Assembly (NCBI GenBank): GCA_028819255.1
Contig: JAPPMB010000035.1
Span: 32,345 to 66,348 of the forward strand
Reading direction: 5' to 3'
Length of the DNA stretch: 34,004 nucleotides
Source of the DNA: Bryobacterales bacterium
GTDB taxonomy: Bacteria > Acidobacteriota > Terriglobia > Bryobacterales > UBA6623
The translations under genes and the position numbers were made by a program. This document shows positions 16,913-25,442 of the stretch, piece after piece. How positions within the stretch are numbered: position 1 is the first letter of the stretch; every line of letters starts with the position of its first letter. The notes below the pieces were generated by a model. It was given only the letters and a program-made list of their open reading frames with translations. It made no database searches and was not told where the DNA came from.

Positions 16913-17943
16913 TCGAAGGCTCCCTGTCCGAAGACCGCGCCGCCCTCGTCTCCGGCGACCGTCTCGCAGACCCAGCTCCTGCTGGCGGGGTCGAAGCAGT
17001 AGACGGCCAGGGCCTCTCGCACACGGCGGTGTCCCGCACGGCGCTCCAAATGCAGCACGAGGTCGATCACGTCTCCGAGCAGGTCCTGGACGGCCGCGTA
17101 CGGCAGCCCCACGCCCGACTGCAAGACGCAGGAGGCGCAGCGCTTCAGGGCGTTGTAGGCCGAGTTGGCGTGCAGCGTCGACAGCGACCCGTCATGGCCG
17201 GTGTTCAGGGCCTGCAGCAGGTCCCAGGCCTCCCCGCCGCGGACTTCGCCGACCACGATGCGGTCTGGCCGGTGGCGCAGGGAGGCCCGCACCAGGTGGC
17301 GGACCGTGACCGCCGGAGCCTCCTCGGTCGCCCTTCGTGCCGCGAAGCGCACGAGGTTCGGGTTTCTGAGCGGCAGTTCGACGGTGTCCTCGATGACGAT
17401 GACCCGCTCGTCCTCTGGAATCAGGGCCGCGATGGCCGCCAGCAGGGTCGTCTTGCCGCTGCCGGTTCCGCCGCTGACAAGGATGTTGCGCCGGCAGGCG
17501 ACCGCGTCGCGGATGACCCGGGCCACGCCCTCCGACAGGCTGCCAAGGTGCTGGAGGTCGTTGAGCGAGAGCCGGCGCCGGGAGAACTTGCGGATGGTCA
17601 GGACGGGGCCGCCGAAGCTGCACGGGGGCAGCGCGGCGGCGATGCGCGATCCGTCCGGCAGGCGCGCGTCGAGCAGGGGACGCCGGTCACTGACATCGTC
17701 GCCGAGTCCGCGGGCGATGGCGATCGCGGCGCGCCGCACCCCGAGAGCGTCGGGCACCATCCCCTTCACGGGCTCGAGCAGTCCGGCGCGCTCGATGTAG
17801 ACCGAGTTCGAGTTGATCATGACTTCCGAGACGGACTCGTCCTCGAGCAGGCCCATGACGGGCTTGAGGAAGGGAGCGATCAGGCGGAACGCTGGCTGGG
17901 AGGCGAGCCTCACGACACGTTCCCCCGTGGCCGGAAGCAACAC
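16909..17943 (-). CDS. trbB: VirB11/TrbB-type secretion ATPase
   Basis: 344 aa from GTG 17943. Walker A GGTGSGKTT lies at about 155-163, the Asp box IVIEDTVEL follows, then the Walker B region RIVVGEVRGGEAWDLLQALN and the His box GSLSTLHANSA. The N-terminal domain segment SVSEVMINSNSVYIERAG is typical of the family. These hexameric ATPases sit at the cytoplasmic base of type IV secretion systems and drive pilus assembly or DNA export. Length is normal, about 320-350 aa. It is now separated from the other T4SS genes by the ISAzo13 remnant and the restriction-modification gene on the opposite strand. It has its own consensus promoter and leads an operon with the small acidic gene and ardC. Confidence 0.9.
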   Translation of the reverse strand: MLLPATGERVVRLASQPAFRLIAPFLKPVMGLLEDESVSEVMINSNSVYIERAGLLEPVKGMVPDALGVRRAAIAIARGLGDDVSDRRPLLDARLPDGSRIAAALPPCSFGGPVLTIRKFSRRRLSLNDLQHLGSLSEGVARVIRDAVACRRNILVSGGTGSGKTTLLAAIAALIPEDERVIVIEDTVELPLRNPNLVRFAARRATEEAPAVTVRHLVRASLRHRPDRIVVGEVRGGEAWDLLQALNTGHDGSLSTLHANSAYNALKRCASCVLQSGVGLPYAAVQDLLGDVIDLVLHLERRAGHRRVREALAVYCFDPASRSWVCETVAGDEGGAVFGQGAFE

Positions 17944-17964
17944 CGCGAACTCTTCATATAGAGT

Positions 17965-17994
17965 ATTATATCTCTACACGAATATCTCTGTCAA
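17965..17994 (-). promoter_or_regulatory. Consensus sigma-70-type promoter for the trbB operon
   Basis: On the minus strand TTGACA (17989-17994) and TATAAT (17965-17970) are separated by 18 bases; both hexamers match consensus exactly. Transcription would start near 17958, giving a leader of about 15 bases before GTG 17943, with GAAGAG as a weak ribosome site. AGAGATAT occurs twice, 14 bases apart, at the -35/spacer boundary and into the -10, and TAGAG/CTCTA arms flank the -10, so a repressor could bind here. The binding is inference. Confidence 0.75.
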
Positions 17995-18268
17995 TCGATC
18001 TCTCAGGCTATATAGGACGCATTCCGGTTGAAGTGGATGTTGCCGGGACACTCAGCTCCGATATCTCCACCTCGCAGCGGGTGGTGGCGCCGGCCGGGGC
18101 CTCGGCCGATCGCCCGTCGGGCGGGCAGTGCATGGCGGCGAGAACCGGGCCGTGCCGCGGCTGCGCATCGGAGTGCCAGAGGGATTCGTATTGCGTAAGC
18201 ACCGGCGCAGCGGGGCGGTCTCCCGCGTTATGCTGAATACGTTCGATTGGAAACATTTCTTTCTTTAA
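17995..18268. other. Intergenic stretch between trbB promoter and the ISAzo13 remnant
   Basis: No supported gene. A perfect 8-bp inverted repeat AAACATTT/AAATGTTT with an 8-base pyrimidine loop lies at 18251-18274, just before the transposase frame. It may mark the original end of the insertion sequence or a weak terminator. Confidence 0.4.
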
Positions 18269-18805
18269 ATGTTTTCATCCCCCCTGAGGTTCCCGATGTG
18301 CGACGCCTCGGCAGCGATCCGCGAGAAGTTCGAGGCACTGCGACCGGCGCTCGACGAGCGGACGCGGCGGCGGTGTTGGCGGGAGATGGGCGGGCCGGCC
18401 TACCTCGGGGTGCGTCGGCTGCCGGTGACGGCGGACGCCGGCGGCTCAATCAGGCGCCGCAGCCGGCTGTGGAAGCTGGAGCTGCAGCGGCTGTCGGACG
18501 AGCTGGGGCTGCTGGTCTCGGTCTGCCATTTCCCGCCAGCGACGAGCAAGTGGAACAAGGTCGAACATCGGATGTTCTGCCACATCACGCAGAACCGGCG
18601 CGGCAGGCCCCCGGTCAGTCGCGAGGCTGTGGTGAATCTGATCGGAGCCGCCACCACGCGGCAGGGGCTGGCAGTGCGGTCCGCTCTGGATAAGGACGCG
18701 TATCCGCTGGGACGCAAGGTGGCGGACGGCGAAATCGCGAGCCTCTCCATCACGCGGGACAGGTTCCATGGCGAATGGAACTACCAGCTGTCACCGAGGG
18801 CCTAA
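18269..18805 (+). pseudogene. ISAzo13-family transposase with an internal deletion
   Basis: 178 codons against about 400 for the family. The first 35 or so residues (IREKFEALRPALDERTRRR) match the N-terminus of ISAzo13-type transposases. The frame then jumps to the C-terminal catalytic half: TADAGGS, RSRLWKLELQRLSDELGL, CHFPPATSKWNKVEH, VNLIGAATTRQGL, FHGEWNY. The second Asp and the Glu of the DDE triad remain, but the region with the first Asp is missing, so it cannot transpose. The end overlaps the first ATG of the restriction-modification gene by about 31 bases, suggesting that this gene was captured or moved next to the element. ATG 18296 is an alternative start. Confidence 0.85.
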
Positions 18806-21800
18806 GCAGCCAACTCATTTTGGCGGAATTCCAAGGACCGGTGGCAGCGGATATCACTAGCGTCACGGACACCGGGGACTGGTTTGCAAGAGGCCTTGCC
18901 GCGCTGCGGCACAAGCAGGCCGAGAATCGCTGCTCGGAGGCCGATGTCTCGATGAATCTGGTCGTCCCTTGCATCGAGGAAGTCCTTCAATACCCGCCAG
19001 CGGACGTTGATGCCGAAGCCTTGATGAACCGGAAGCGTCCGGACTATGTCTGTCGTGGGGCCGACGGCCGAGCGGAAGTGATCATCGAGGTCAAGAACCT
19101 GGATACTCCTCTGACCAAGCGACTCTCCTCCCGGTCCGCCTGGCATTCAAGCCCGTACGGGCAGGTCACCCGCTATCTCGAGAGATACCCGATTGCCCGG
19201 GACGGCACTTGGGGCACAGTCACGAACGGACAAGACTGGATCCTCCTGAGACGTGTCGGCCAGGACGTCGAGCAGCTGGCATCGGCCCGTGTGGACGGAT
19301 TGGCCGATGTCGATCGGATGCTCAGACCCATAAGGGAATCAAGGCGGAAGCGCGTGCAGCGAATGCTTCCGCTGGAGGAACCCGAATCCCCGAACTGGCT
19401 GGATCTGTTGCAGAATCCCGACCTGACACCGACCGAATTCGTCCGCGAGGCCCGTCCGGACGGGTCCGAAGCGATCATTCTGGAGCGGCAGCACGCGCTG
19501 GCTCGGACCACGGAACTTCCCGCCCTGGAAGGAGAGTTCTGGGGGCGAAGCGTTTGGCTGGCCTGCCTCAAGATCGACCTGCCGGACAGACATGTTGCTC
19601 CGCCCGACATCACCGAAGAGCTGCGGCCGATCATTGAGGCCAGATCACCGTACAGGGTCTACGGCATCGCGTACTGGAAGGACCTGGAGGACGAAACGCG
19701 GTGCCGGGGGTTCCTGTGGGAGCGTGGCGCGATCTCGACGACTTCCGCACTCGACCCCCACTTTCCCGGATTCCGCGGCGCCAAGCAGATCAGGGATCTC
19801 GCCCGAGTCGGATCGCTAGACGACGCCGGCGACGTGCTCAGCGGCAACGAGCTGAGAAGGGAGTTCTACGAAGAAGTCGACAGGTGGTTCCGCCGCACGC
19901 CAAGAGGCAGGAACGACCTGCGTCACATGATCCGGATCCTGTTCGCATGGCTTCTGCAGGAACGGGGCGTCCTGCCGGACACTGCGCTCTGGGACCCGAG
20001 CGAGGTGCAGGAAGCCGAGGGCATGGAAATCCACTCCCACCTCGAATGGCTGTTTTCCGGGATCTTGGCCGTCGAAGAGCGGAAGCGACATCCTGACGAC
20101 GCGGCAAGCCTGTCAAGGCGGTGGCCAGGAAGGCGCGTCCCGTTCCTGAACGGTTCGCTCTATACTCCGCTCGCATCTGGAGAAGAGCCCACGGCCCTCC
20201 CCAACAGGCTCTATGTGGCGGTCGGTGGCCAGCCCGGCCTGTTCAGGATATTGCGCCGGTATGACTGGACGCTCCGCGAACAGACCGGCTACGAAACAGA
20301 ATCCGCTCTGGATCCGAGCATGCTGGGAACACTCTTCGAGAGGCTCATGCTCAGCGCCGAGGGGCCGCGTGTCGACGCCGGCGGCAACATCAGGATGCCC
20401 GGAGGATCGTACTACACCCCTCAGGACCTGGTGGACGAGATGACGTCCGACGCCATCGCGCACTGGCTCAGCGGGAAGATTCGCGAACTAGGGCCCGCGC
20501 AGGTTCGTAATCTCGTCCACCCGATCCCCGCAGACACTAACTGGAAGCGATGGGGCCGGTCCCGGAAGGACGAGGTGCGGGCCCGGCTCGAGAAGGTGAC
20601 CGTGTTCGATCCGTGCTGCGGCAGCGGCGCCTTCACCGTGGGCATGCTGCAGGCTCTGCTGCGGGCACACCGGCGCCTGGGGAACGGCAGATCGCCAGCC
20701 GTCGGACCCGGCAGCCTGGAATGGATCGTCGAGAAACAGCTGCATGCCGCCGACATCCATCCGCTCGCCGTACTGATCACGCGACTGAGGCTCTTCCTCG
20801 CTCTGGTGGATGCGCAATGGAGCGGGAGAGACGGGCAGGTGGGCGCCCTCCCCAATCTGGAGACCCGCTGCGGCACAGCCGACACCCTGTGCGTTGAACT
20901 GTCCGACGGCGGCCAGACGCAGCAGCTTGGAAGCGACGAATGGGACAAGGCGATCGGGGACTGGCAGGCATCGCGGGAATTGTGGGTGCGTGCGCATTCC
21001 GAAGGCGACAAGGCCGACGCGCTGCGAGAAGAGCGGAAGGCAAGGCGAGTTCTGAAACACCTTGCGGAATGGCGCCCCGGGTACGACTCCGCCTGGCTGG
21101 ACGTCGAATTCCTGGCAGCCGCCGAGCGACCCAGCTCGATCGACGTCCGAAAGCAGTTTGTTGCCCCCCGCGGATGGGACATCGTCATTGGAAACCCGCC
21201 GTACCAGCGCAGCGACAAGCGCGACCGCGAGCGGGGCGACCGGCTGGGCTATCGTGCGCGGCACAACCTCTACACGATGTTCATCGAAGCTGCGCTGGAA
21301 GTGGCCGGGGAACACGGATGCGTGACTCTCGTAGTGCCGCACTCGATCGTGTTCAGGCGCGAAAGTTCGTACAGGAAGCTGAGACAGGTGATCGAGAGTG
21401 CCGCGGACGGGGTCGAAATCCGCACTTACGACAACAGGCCCAAGCCGGTCTTCCCGAAAGTCCCCTGGATCAAGGGTCACCGGACATCGGTCGAGAGCCG
21501 GCAGAGGGTCACGATTCTGTCCGTTCGAAAAGGGACCTCGGCCGAAGAGAACGTTTTCGGCTGCGGCCTGATACGGCTCGACGCTGAGAACAGAGGCGAG
21601 ATTCTCCGCGCCGACCGTCGCGCGGTCGCCCAGCCGAGGTTTCGACGGCAGTGGACACACGCCCCAACCCGCGAGACCGTTGAACTCCTCCGGAGAATGT
21701 GGCGGGAGTCCAAGGTGCAGCCGAGGAAGACGGCGACCGCAAGAACCGTCGCGTTCCCCCGGACCGGCATGTACTTCGTGACATGCCTCCCCTCCGAACT

Positions 21801-22230
21801 GTCTCCGCTAAGGAACCCGAAGCTGCACAGTCTAAACGACGACGAGTATTTCTGGCCGTGGATCGGCCTCTACAACTCCCATCTGTTTCATGCGTACTGG
21901 CTGATGACGGGGGACGCCTTCCACGTCACAGCGACGGAGTTCGCCGCGATCGAGCCGCCTGCCGGATGGAAGGACGAGTCTCTGCGGTCCCGGACCGAAG
22001 AGACGAGCAGGCGACTTGTCTCAACGAGCGTGCTGGATGCGTGCAAGGTTGTCCACACAGGGCGGGGCCGATCCAGGTGGCCGAACGTAAGCTTCCACAG
22101 TGCGCAAGCAGGCCGCATGGTCGTGACGGCCGTCGACCGCCTGCTGCTTGAAGCCTACGGACTCGGAGAGCGGCCGCTCCTGGATCAGATCCGGATCATG
22201 CGGACGGGCAGCGCCCACCTGATTCAGTGA
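18775..22230 (+). CDS. Fused restriction-modification enzyme (Type IIG-like, Eco57I-class N6-adenine methylase)
   Basis: Up to 1151 aa, single chain. The N-terminal nuclease-like region has RPDYVC (D90) and VIIEVKN (E105-V-K107), a PD-(D/E)xK arrangement. Central methylase: YYTPQDLVDEM, motif I VFDPCCGSGAF (D612), AADIHPLAVLITRLRL, and catalytic NPPYQR (N807-Y810). The 195-residue gap between motifs I and IV is long and holds a helical insert. The C-terminal part should read the DNA site. Such enzymes cut and methylate from one chain. ATG 18775 lies inside the transposase remnant; GTG 18841 or ATG 18952 are in-frame alternatives, and homologue alignment would settle the start. It has the opposite direction to the flanking conjugation genes, so it is probably an insertion between them. 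Confidence 0.88.
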   Translation: MELPAVTEGLSSQLILAEFQGPVAADITSVTDTGDWFARGLAALRHKQAENRCSEADVSMNLVVPCIEEVLQYPPADVDAEALMNRKRPDYVCRGADGRAEVIIEVKNLDTPLTKRLSSRSAWHSSPYGQVTRYLERYPIARDGTWGTVTNGQDWILLRRVGQDVEQLASARVDGLADVDRMLRPIRESRRKRVQRMLPLEEPESPNWLDLLQNPDLTPTEFVREARPDGSEAIILERQHALARTTELPALEGEFWGRSVWLACLKIDLPDRHVAPPDITEELRPIIEARSPYRVYGIAYWKDLEDETRCRGFLWERGAISTTSALDPHFPGFRGAKQIRDLARVGSLDDAGDVLSGNELRREFYEEVDRWFRRTPRGRNDLRHMIRILFAWLLQERGVLPDTALWDPSEVQEAEGMEIHSHLEWLFSGILAVEERKRHPDDAASLSRRWPGRRVPFLNGSLYTPLASGEEPTALPNRLYVAVGGQPGLFRILRRYDWTLREQTGYETESALDPSMLGTLFERLMLSAEGPRVDAGGNIRMPGGSYYTPQDLVDEMTSDAIAHWLSGKIRELGPAQVRNLVHPIPADTNWKRWGRSRKDEVRARLEKVTVFDPCCGSGAFTVGMLQALLRAHRRLGNGRSPAVGPGSLEWIVEKQLHAADIHPLAVLITRLRLFLALVDAQWSGRDGQVGALPNLETRCGTADTLCVELSDGGQTQQLGSDEWDKAIGDWQASRELWVRAHSEGDKADALREERKARRVLKHLAEWRPGYDSAWLDVEFLAAAERPSSIDVRKQFVAPRGWDIVIGNPPYQRSDKRDRERGDRLGYRARHNLYTMFIEAALEVAGEHGCVTLVVPHSIVFRRESSYRKLRQVIESAADGVEIRTYDNRPKPVFPKVPWIKGHRTSVESRQRVTILSVRKGTSAEENVFGCGLIRLDAENRGEILRADRRAVAQPRFRRQWTHAPTRETVELLRRMWRESKVQPRKTATARTVAFPRTGMYFVTCLPSELSPLRNPKLHSLNDDEYFWPWIGLYNSHLFHAYWLMTGDAFHVTATEFAAIEPPAGWKDESLRSRTEETSRRLVSTSVLDACKVVHTGRGRSRWPNVSFHSAQAGRMVVTAVDRLLLEAYGLGERPLLDQIRIMRTGSAHLIQ

Positions 22231-22503
22231 CGCCACGGGCGTCCCGACCGGCCCGGTCCGCGGCTGGCGTCCGCGCGCCCGATCACGCGCGGGACCGGGA
22301 TTGACGCTGTGGCGGAAGAGATGGCTTGCCCCAAGTTCGTCACTTGGTGACTTGAAGTTCTCGGAGATCGCAGGTTCTCGGGATAATTTCCGAATCAGTC
22401 CGCGAGCCGTGCAGTGGGACTCCGCACCCTCGTGGTCCTCGATTCCCGCGTCGGCCGGGTGGCCGGCTCCGCCCGAGGGATGCGGACCTGGTCGCGGGCT
22501 GCA
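22231..22503. other. Convergent intergenic stretch
   Basis: It lies between the stops of the restriction-modification gene and the conjugation-cluster gene on the other strand. A perfect short palindrome GTCACTTGGTGAC (22339-22351) is visible; no T-run terminator and no gene were found. Confidence 0.45.
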
Positions 22504-23529
22504 TCATCGGATCACCCTGTCCGCGATGGAGTAGTCATGGTCCAGAAGAACTTCCCGATAGCGCGACAGGGAGGCGAAGTCTTCCTCTGGTCCTCTTGGC
22601 GGCGCCCCCTTTTCCAGCCACTTGCGATAGCGAGCATCCGCGCCCTTGCCGCTGCAAGCGGCAAGCAGGGCCGCGTAGCGTTCGACGCACGCGCGGGACA
22701 GGCCGCTCCAGTTGCGCTGCTCCACCTTCTGGCGAAGCGCGAAGAACTCAAGCTCCCGCCAGTCTCGCCGCGTCCTGTCGTGCCAGAGCCTCCAGGCGTG
22801 CCGCAGCCTCGGAAACTGTCCCGGGCTGTCGGCCAGCATCACCCACTCGCAGCCCACGCCCCGGCTCGCAAGCGCGGCAGCCAGAGGCTCGTGAAGTGTC
22901 AGCTGGCGGCGCAGTCCGGCGGCCGTTGCACCGGTGTGGGCGAAGCTGAATGAGACCTCTGGGCGCTCCCCGCTCGCCGCGACGACCGGGAATCCGTTGG
23001 CGAATGCCCGCGCGGCCCCCTTCCCGCGGCGGACTGCGACCGGGAACCGGTCCTCAGGGATTCCGATGGAGGCGAAGTATTCGGCCTTGTCGCTCACGGA
23101 GAAGAGCCAGGTGCCCTCGGGCCGGGCCTCCAGGAAGTAGTCCAGGGCCAGGAGCCTCTTCTTGACGGTGGCCCAGCCCGCCGCTCGCCGGGCCAGTCCC
23201 TCCTCGCAGCGGATCGACCTGTAGAGGGAAGCGCCCTTCAGCCGGAACAGGCTTCGTCCGACGACCGCCGCGGCGTGGCCGCCGGACTTGGCCGCCCGGA
23301 GGAATCTGTCGTCCGCCCCTCCCTGCCGGCGTCCGACGTAGGACAGATACTGGCGGCGTACGAAGTAGCCGCCCAGCAGCGCCGCAGCCGCGAGGAACTC
23401 GGCGTCCACGGGCCGGTATCCGAATTCCGTGAGCGGGGCGGACCGCTCGCGCAGCGCCTCGCGGACGGTCTCCGGGGGGCCGCCCACCCCATGGCGGGGC
23501 ATGTGCATGGAGCCGTCCGCGGCGGTCAC
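22504..23529 (-). CDS. Unknown protein of the conjugation cluster
   Basis: 341 aa from GTG 23529, chosen because GTGA overlaps the upstream stop and GGAGG sits six bases before it; the frame is open further upstream but there lies inside the previous gene. Not recognised. The N-terminal part (about 20-75) is helical and reads like a winged-helix or DNA-contact region (LTEFGYRPVDAEFLAAAALL, VRRQYLSYVGRR). The middle is mixed (FSVSDKAEYFASIGIPEDRF, VSFSFAHTG), and the C-terminus is helical and rich in Arg/Trp. No signal or membrane segment. It is the last gene of the right-hand T4SS operon and may be a cytosolic DNA-processing or mobilisation factor; that is a guess from position. Confidence 0.7.
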   Translation of the reverse strand: MTAADGSMHMPRHGVGGPPETVREALRERSAPLTEFGYRPVDAEFLAAAALLGGYFVRRQYLSYVGRRQGGADDRFLRAAKSGGHAAAVVGRSLFRLKGASLYRSIRCEEGLARRAAGWATVKKRLLALDYFLEARPEGTWLFSVSDKAEYFASIGIPEDRFPVAVRRGKGAARAFANGFPVVAASGERPEVSFSFAHTGATAAGLRRQLTLHEPLAAALASRGVGCEWVMLADSPGQFPRLRHAWRLWHDRTRRDWRELEFFALRQKVEQRNWSGLSRACVERYAALLAACSGKGADARYRKWLEKGAPPRGPEEDFASLSRYREVLLDHDYSIADRVIR

Positions 23530-24470
23530 CGCTCGCCTCCGGCCCGCAGGCTGCCGTCGGGCTGCATGGTATGCATCCGGAATCCGGCCGCCTGCTTGGC
23601 CCGCAGCGCGGGTTCGCGGTAGTCGCGGGTCACGACTTCCACGTCCCGATGCAGGCAGCGGTCCGCGCCGCCTGCCCCGGCCTCCTCCCCGTACTCGACG
23701 CGCGCGTCGGGAAACGCCAGCTTGCCGGCGTGCAGGCCCAGTCCCAGCTCCGCTGCCGCGGCCGCCTTGGCGTCCTGCCTGCACTTGCCGGCCCTCACGG
23801 CGCGATCGATGCGGCGCCACGCCAGCCGCTGGAGGTCCGCCTCCGTCTGTATTCCGAGGACGCGCCCGCCGCGCGCCTCGATGGCCTCCGCCTCTCGGCG
23901 CACGGCCCGGTAGACCGCCGTGTCGTGAAGCGCCTGGGCCCGCCTCGCCGGGCCGGCCCGGTAGGTCCGGGCATGTTCGTCCCCAGGCTCCCTGGGATCG
24001 ACATGGCGCTCCATGAGCCGCTTGCCTGCGCGGGTCAGGGTCACCGCTTCCACCCGCCGGCGGCCGGCGTGGAAGCGCTCGACCCGCAGCAGCCCTGTAT
24101 CGCGCAGCTCCGCAATCGCCGTTCGCGCCCGTCGCTTGGATCGAAACGAGCGGGCGAGGTCCGCGCCGTCAACGACTCCGAACGTTCCGGTCGTCCTGAG
24201 CGCCTCGACGCTGTCGGCGGCAAGGCGGTGCCGTCCCCAGCGGGCGGTTCCGCGACCGCCACGCCCGACCCGGCCGGTCGGGACGGACACGAGAACCTCG
24301 CGGGAGCGGTTCGGGCGTCGGGCGCGGGGCTTCGTCATGCGCGGCGGCACGTCGCGCCGAGCCGGCTCTCGGTTGCGCGCGGGCTTCGGCTCACGCCCCC
24401 GAAGGACGCGTGGCCCGGCCGCTGGCCCGGTCGGGCGCTTCCGCGGGTCGGGATCGAGATCGCGGGTCAC
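23526..24470 (-). CDS. Winged-helix domain protein of the conjugation cluster
   Basis: 314 aa from GTG 24470 (GTGA overlap with the upstream stop, AGGAGG six bases before). After a basic, disordered N-terminus (to about 65), residues of about 70-135 look like a MarR-like winged helix: ADSVEALRTTGTFGVVDGAD, KRRARTAIAELRDTGLLRVE, VEAVTLTRAGKRLM. The C-terminal part includes RTYRAGPARRAQALHDTAVYR, VTRDYREPALRAKQAAGFRM and an acidic stretch. The layout recalls the replication-relaxation (Replic_Relax) proteins of mobile elements, but I am not sure of that. It could regulate the operon or act at the transfer origin. Confidence 0.7.
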   Translation of the reverse strand: MTRDLDPDPRKRPTGPAAGPRVLRGREPKPARNREPARRDVPPRMTKPRARRPNRSREVLVSVPTGRVGRGGRGTARWGRHRLAADSVEALRTTGTFGVVDGADLARSFRSKRRARTAIAELRDTGLLRVERFHAGRRRVEAVTLTRAGKRLMERHVDPREPGDEHARTYRAGPARRAQALHDTAVYRAVRREAEAIEARGGRVLGIQTEADLQRLAWRRIDRAVRAGKCRQDAKAAAAAELGLGLHAGKLAFPDARVEYGEEAGAGGADRCLHRDVEVVTRDYREPALRAKQAAGFRMHTMQPDGSLRAGGER

Positions 24471-24775
24471 ACGCGGCCCTCCTGCTGGTCGCGCAGACGC
24501 TTCGCCAGTTCGTCGTCGAAGGTCGAACCGCTGCGGGTCTCGCCCTCCAGCAGCCGCAGCTTCCGGCCGACGTCGCCCAGGCCCAGACGGCGTGCCAGCC
24601 AGTACAGCACCACGAACAGGTCGAACCACAAGGCTAGGCAGTAGGCGGCGATCACGGCCCCGTACCGTGTCGCGATTGCGTCGCGGTAGGGTGCCAGGTA
24701 GCGGAACTCCTCCAGGGCCAGCCATGCAGTCGCCCCCAGAATCGACAGGGACAGGCCGAACGCCGCTCTCGCCAT
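24467..24775 (-). CDS. Small two-helix inner-membrane protein of the T4SS cluster
   Basis: 102 aa with two hydrophobic segments (about 5-21, FGLSLSILGATAWLALE; about 40-61, VIAAYCLALWFDLFVVLY) and a charged, cytosolic C-terminal tail (DDELAKRLRDQQEGRV). It lies 3 bases after trbF. It has the size and place of accessory T4SS membrane proteins, but no family was recognised. Confidence 0.7.
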   Translation of the reverse strand: MARAAFGLSLSILGATAWLALEEFRYLAPYRDAIATRYGAVIAAYCLALWFDLFVVLYWLARRLGLGDVGRKLRLLEGETRSGSTFDDELAKRLRDQQEGRV

Positions 24776-24778
24776 CGC

Positions 24779-25432
24779 TCAGTCCGCGATCCGGTCGCTG
24801 CGGAAGTAGGTGATCACCAGCCCCAGCGGATTCACCTCCAGCAGTTCCCGGGGGGTGTTCCGCAGGAAGCGGAACTCGAACTCCGACGTCCAGCGCCTGC
24901 GGCCCGCCGGCCGCCCTGTGGCGTCCCGCAGGCTCTCCGTGAAGTCGATCCGGGCGCGGTAGGGCTCCTCCCTGGAGGGCTGGACCTGCACCGCGTCCAC
25001 CTCCACCTCTATCCCGAGGCCCCTGCCGCCCGCGAACCGCACCAGCTCGCCGGTCGATTCCTGCTCCTCGATCAGCCGCCGTGCCAGCGGCCCGTCCAGG
25101 AACAGCAGGGAGTTCTTCCACGCCTCCAGCGCGCCGCCGCGCCGGCGCTCCCGGTGCAGCACCAGGAACCGGCGCAGGAAGTACTTCACCTCGGGCTTGG
25201 CCACGTCCGGCCGGTAGGCTGCGGCCTTGTAGTCCACCGCTTCCGCCCGGCCCACCTCGTCGATGCGCACGACCAGCGGCGAAAGGTGCTCGAATCGGTC
25301 GAATGTCCGCCAGCACAGCACCACCAGCCCGGCGCATGCCAGGGCAAGCGCCCCGACTGCGAGCCTCAGATAGCGGTTGGCCGCCAGCAGTTCCGCCCAG
25401 ATCTCCGGATAGGCTTTTCTCAGGTCCTTCAT
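24779..25432 (-). CDS. trbF: TrbF/VirB8-type inner-membrane T4SS protein
   Basis: 217 aa. A short cytosolic N-terminus, one membrane segment (about 24-42, LAVGALALACAGLVVLCW) and a periplasmic NTF2-like domain with the family start HLSPLVVRIDEVGRAEAVDY, then EVKYFLRRFLVLHR and the C-terminal NPLGLVITYFRSDRI. VirB8-class proteins nucleate the inner-membrane complex and contact VirB10. AGGGAGG lies before the ATG. It follows trbL after 10 bases, all on the minus strand. Confidence 0.85.
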   Translation of the reverse strand: MKDLRKAYPEIWAELLAANRYLRLAVGALALACAGLVVLCWRTFDRFEHLSPLVVRIDEVGRAEAVDYKAAAYRPDVAKPEVKYFLRRFLVLHRERRRGGALEAWKNSLLFLDGPLARRLIEEQESTGELVRFAGGRGLGIEVEVDAVQVQPSREEPYRARIDFTESLRDATGRPAGRRRWTSEFEFRFLRNTPRELLEVNPLGLVITYFRSDRIAD

Positions 25433-25442
25433 GAATCCCTCC

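Noticed and set aside
16141..17961. 606-codon plus-strand open frame
   Set aside because: It lies opposite ardC, the small acidic gene and trbB, all with clear motifs; it is a high-GC antisense shadow with no domain.
22339..22351. Palindrome GTCACTTGGTGAC
   Set aside because: Short, alone, between convergent genes and without a T-run; could be chance.
24471..25337. N-terminal extension of the winged-helix protein frame
   Set aside because: Runs through the two-helix membrane gene and trbF in another frame; the GTG at 24470 with AGGAGG explains the start.
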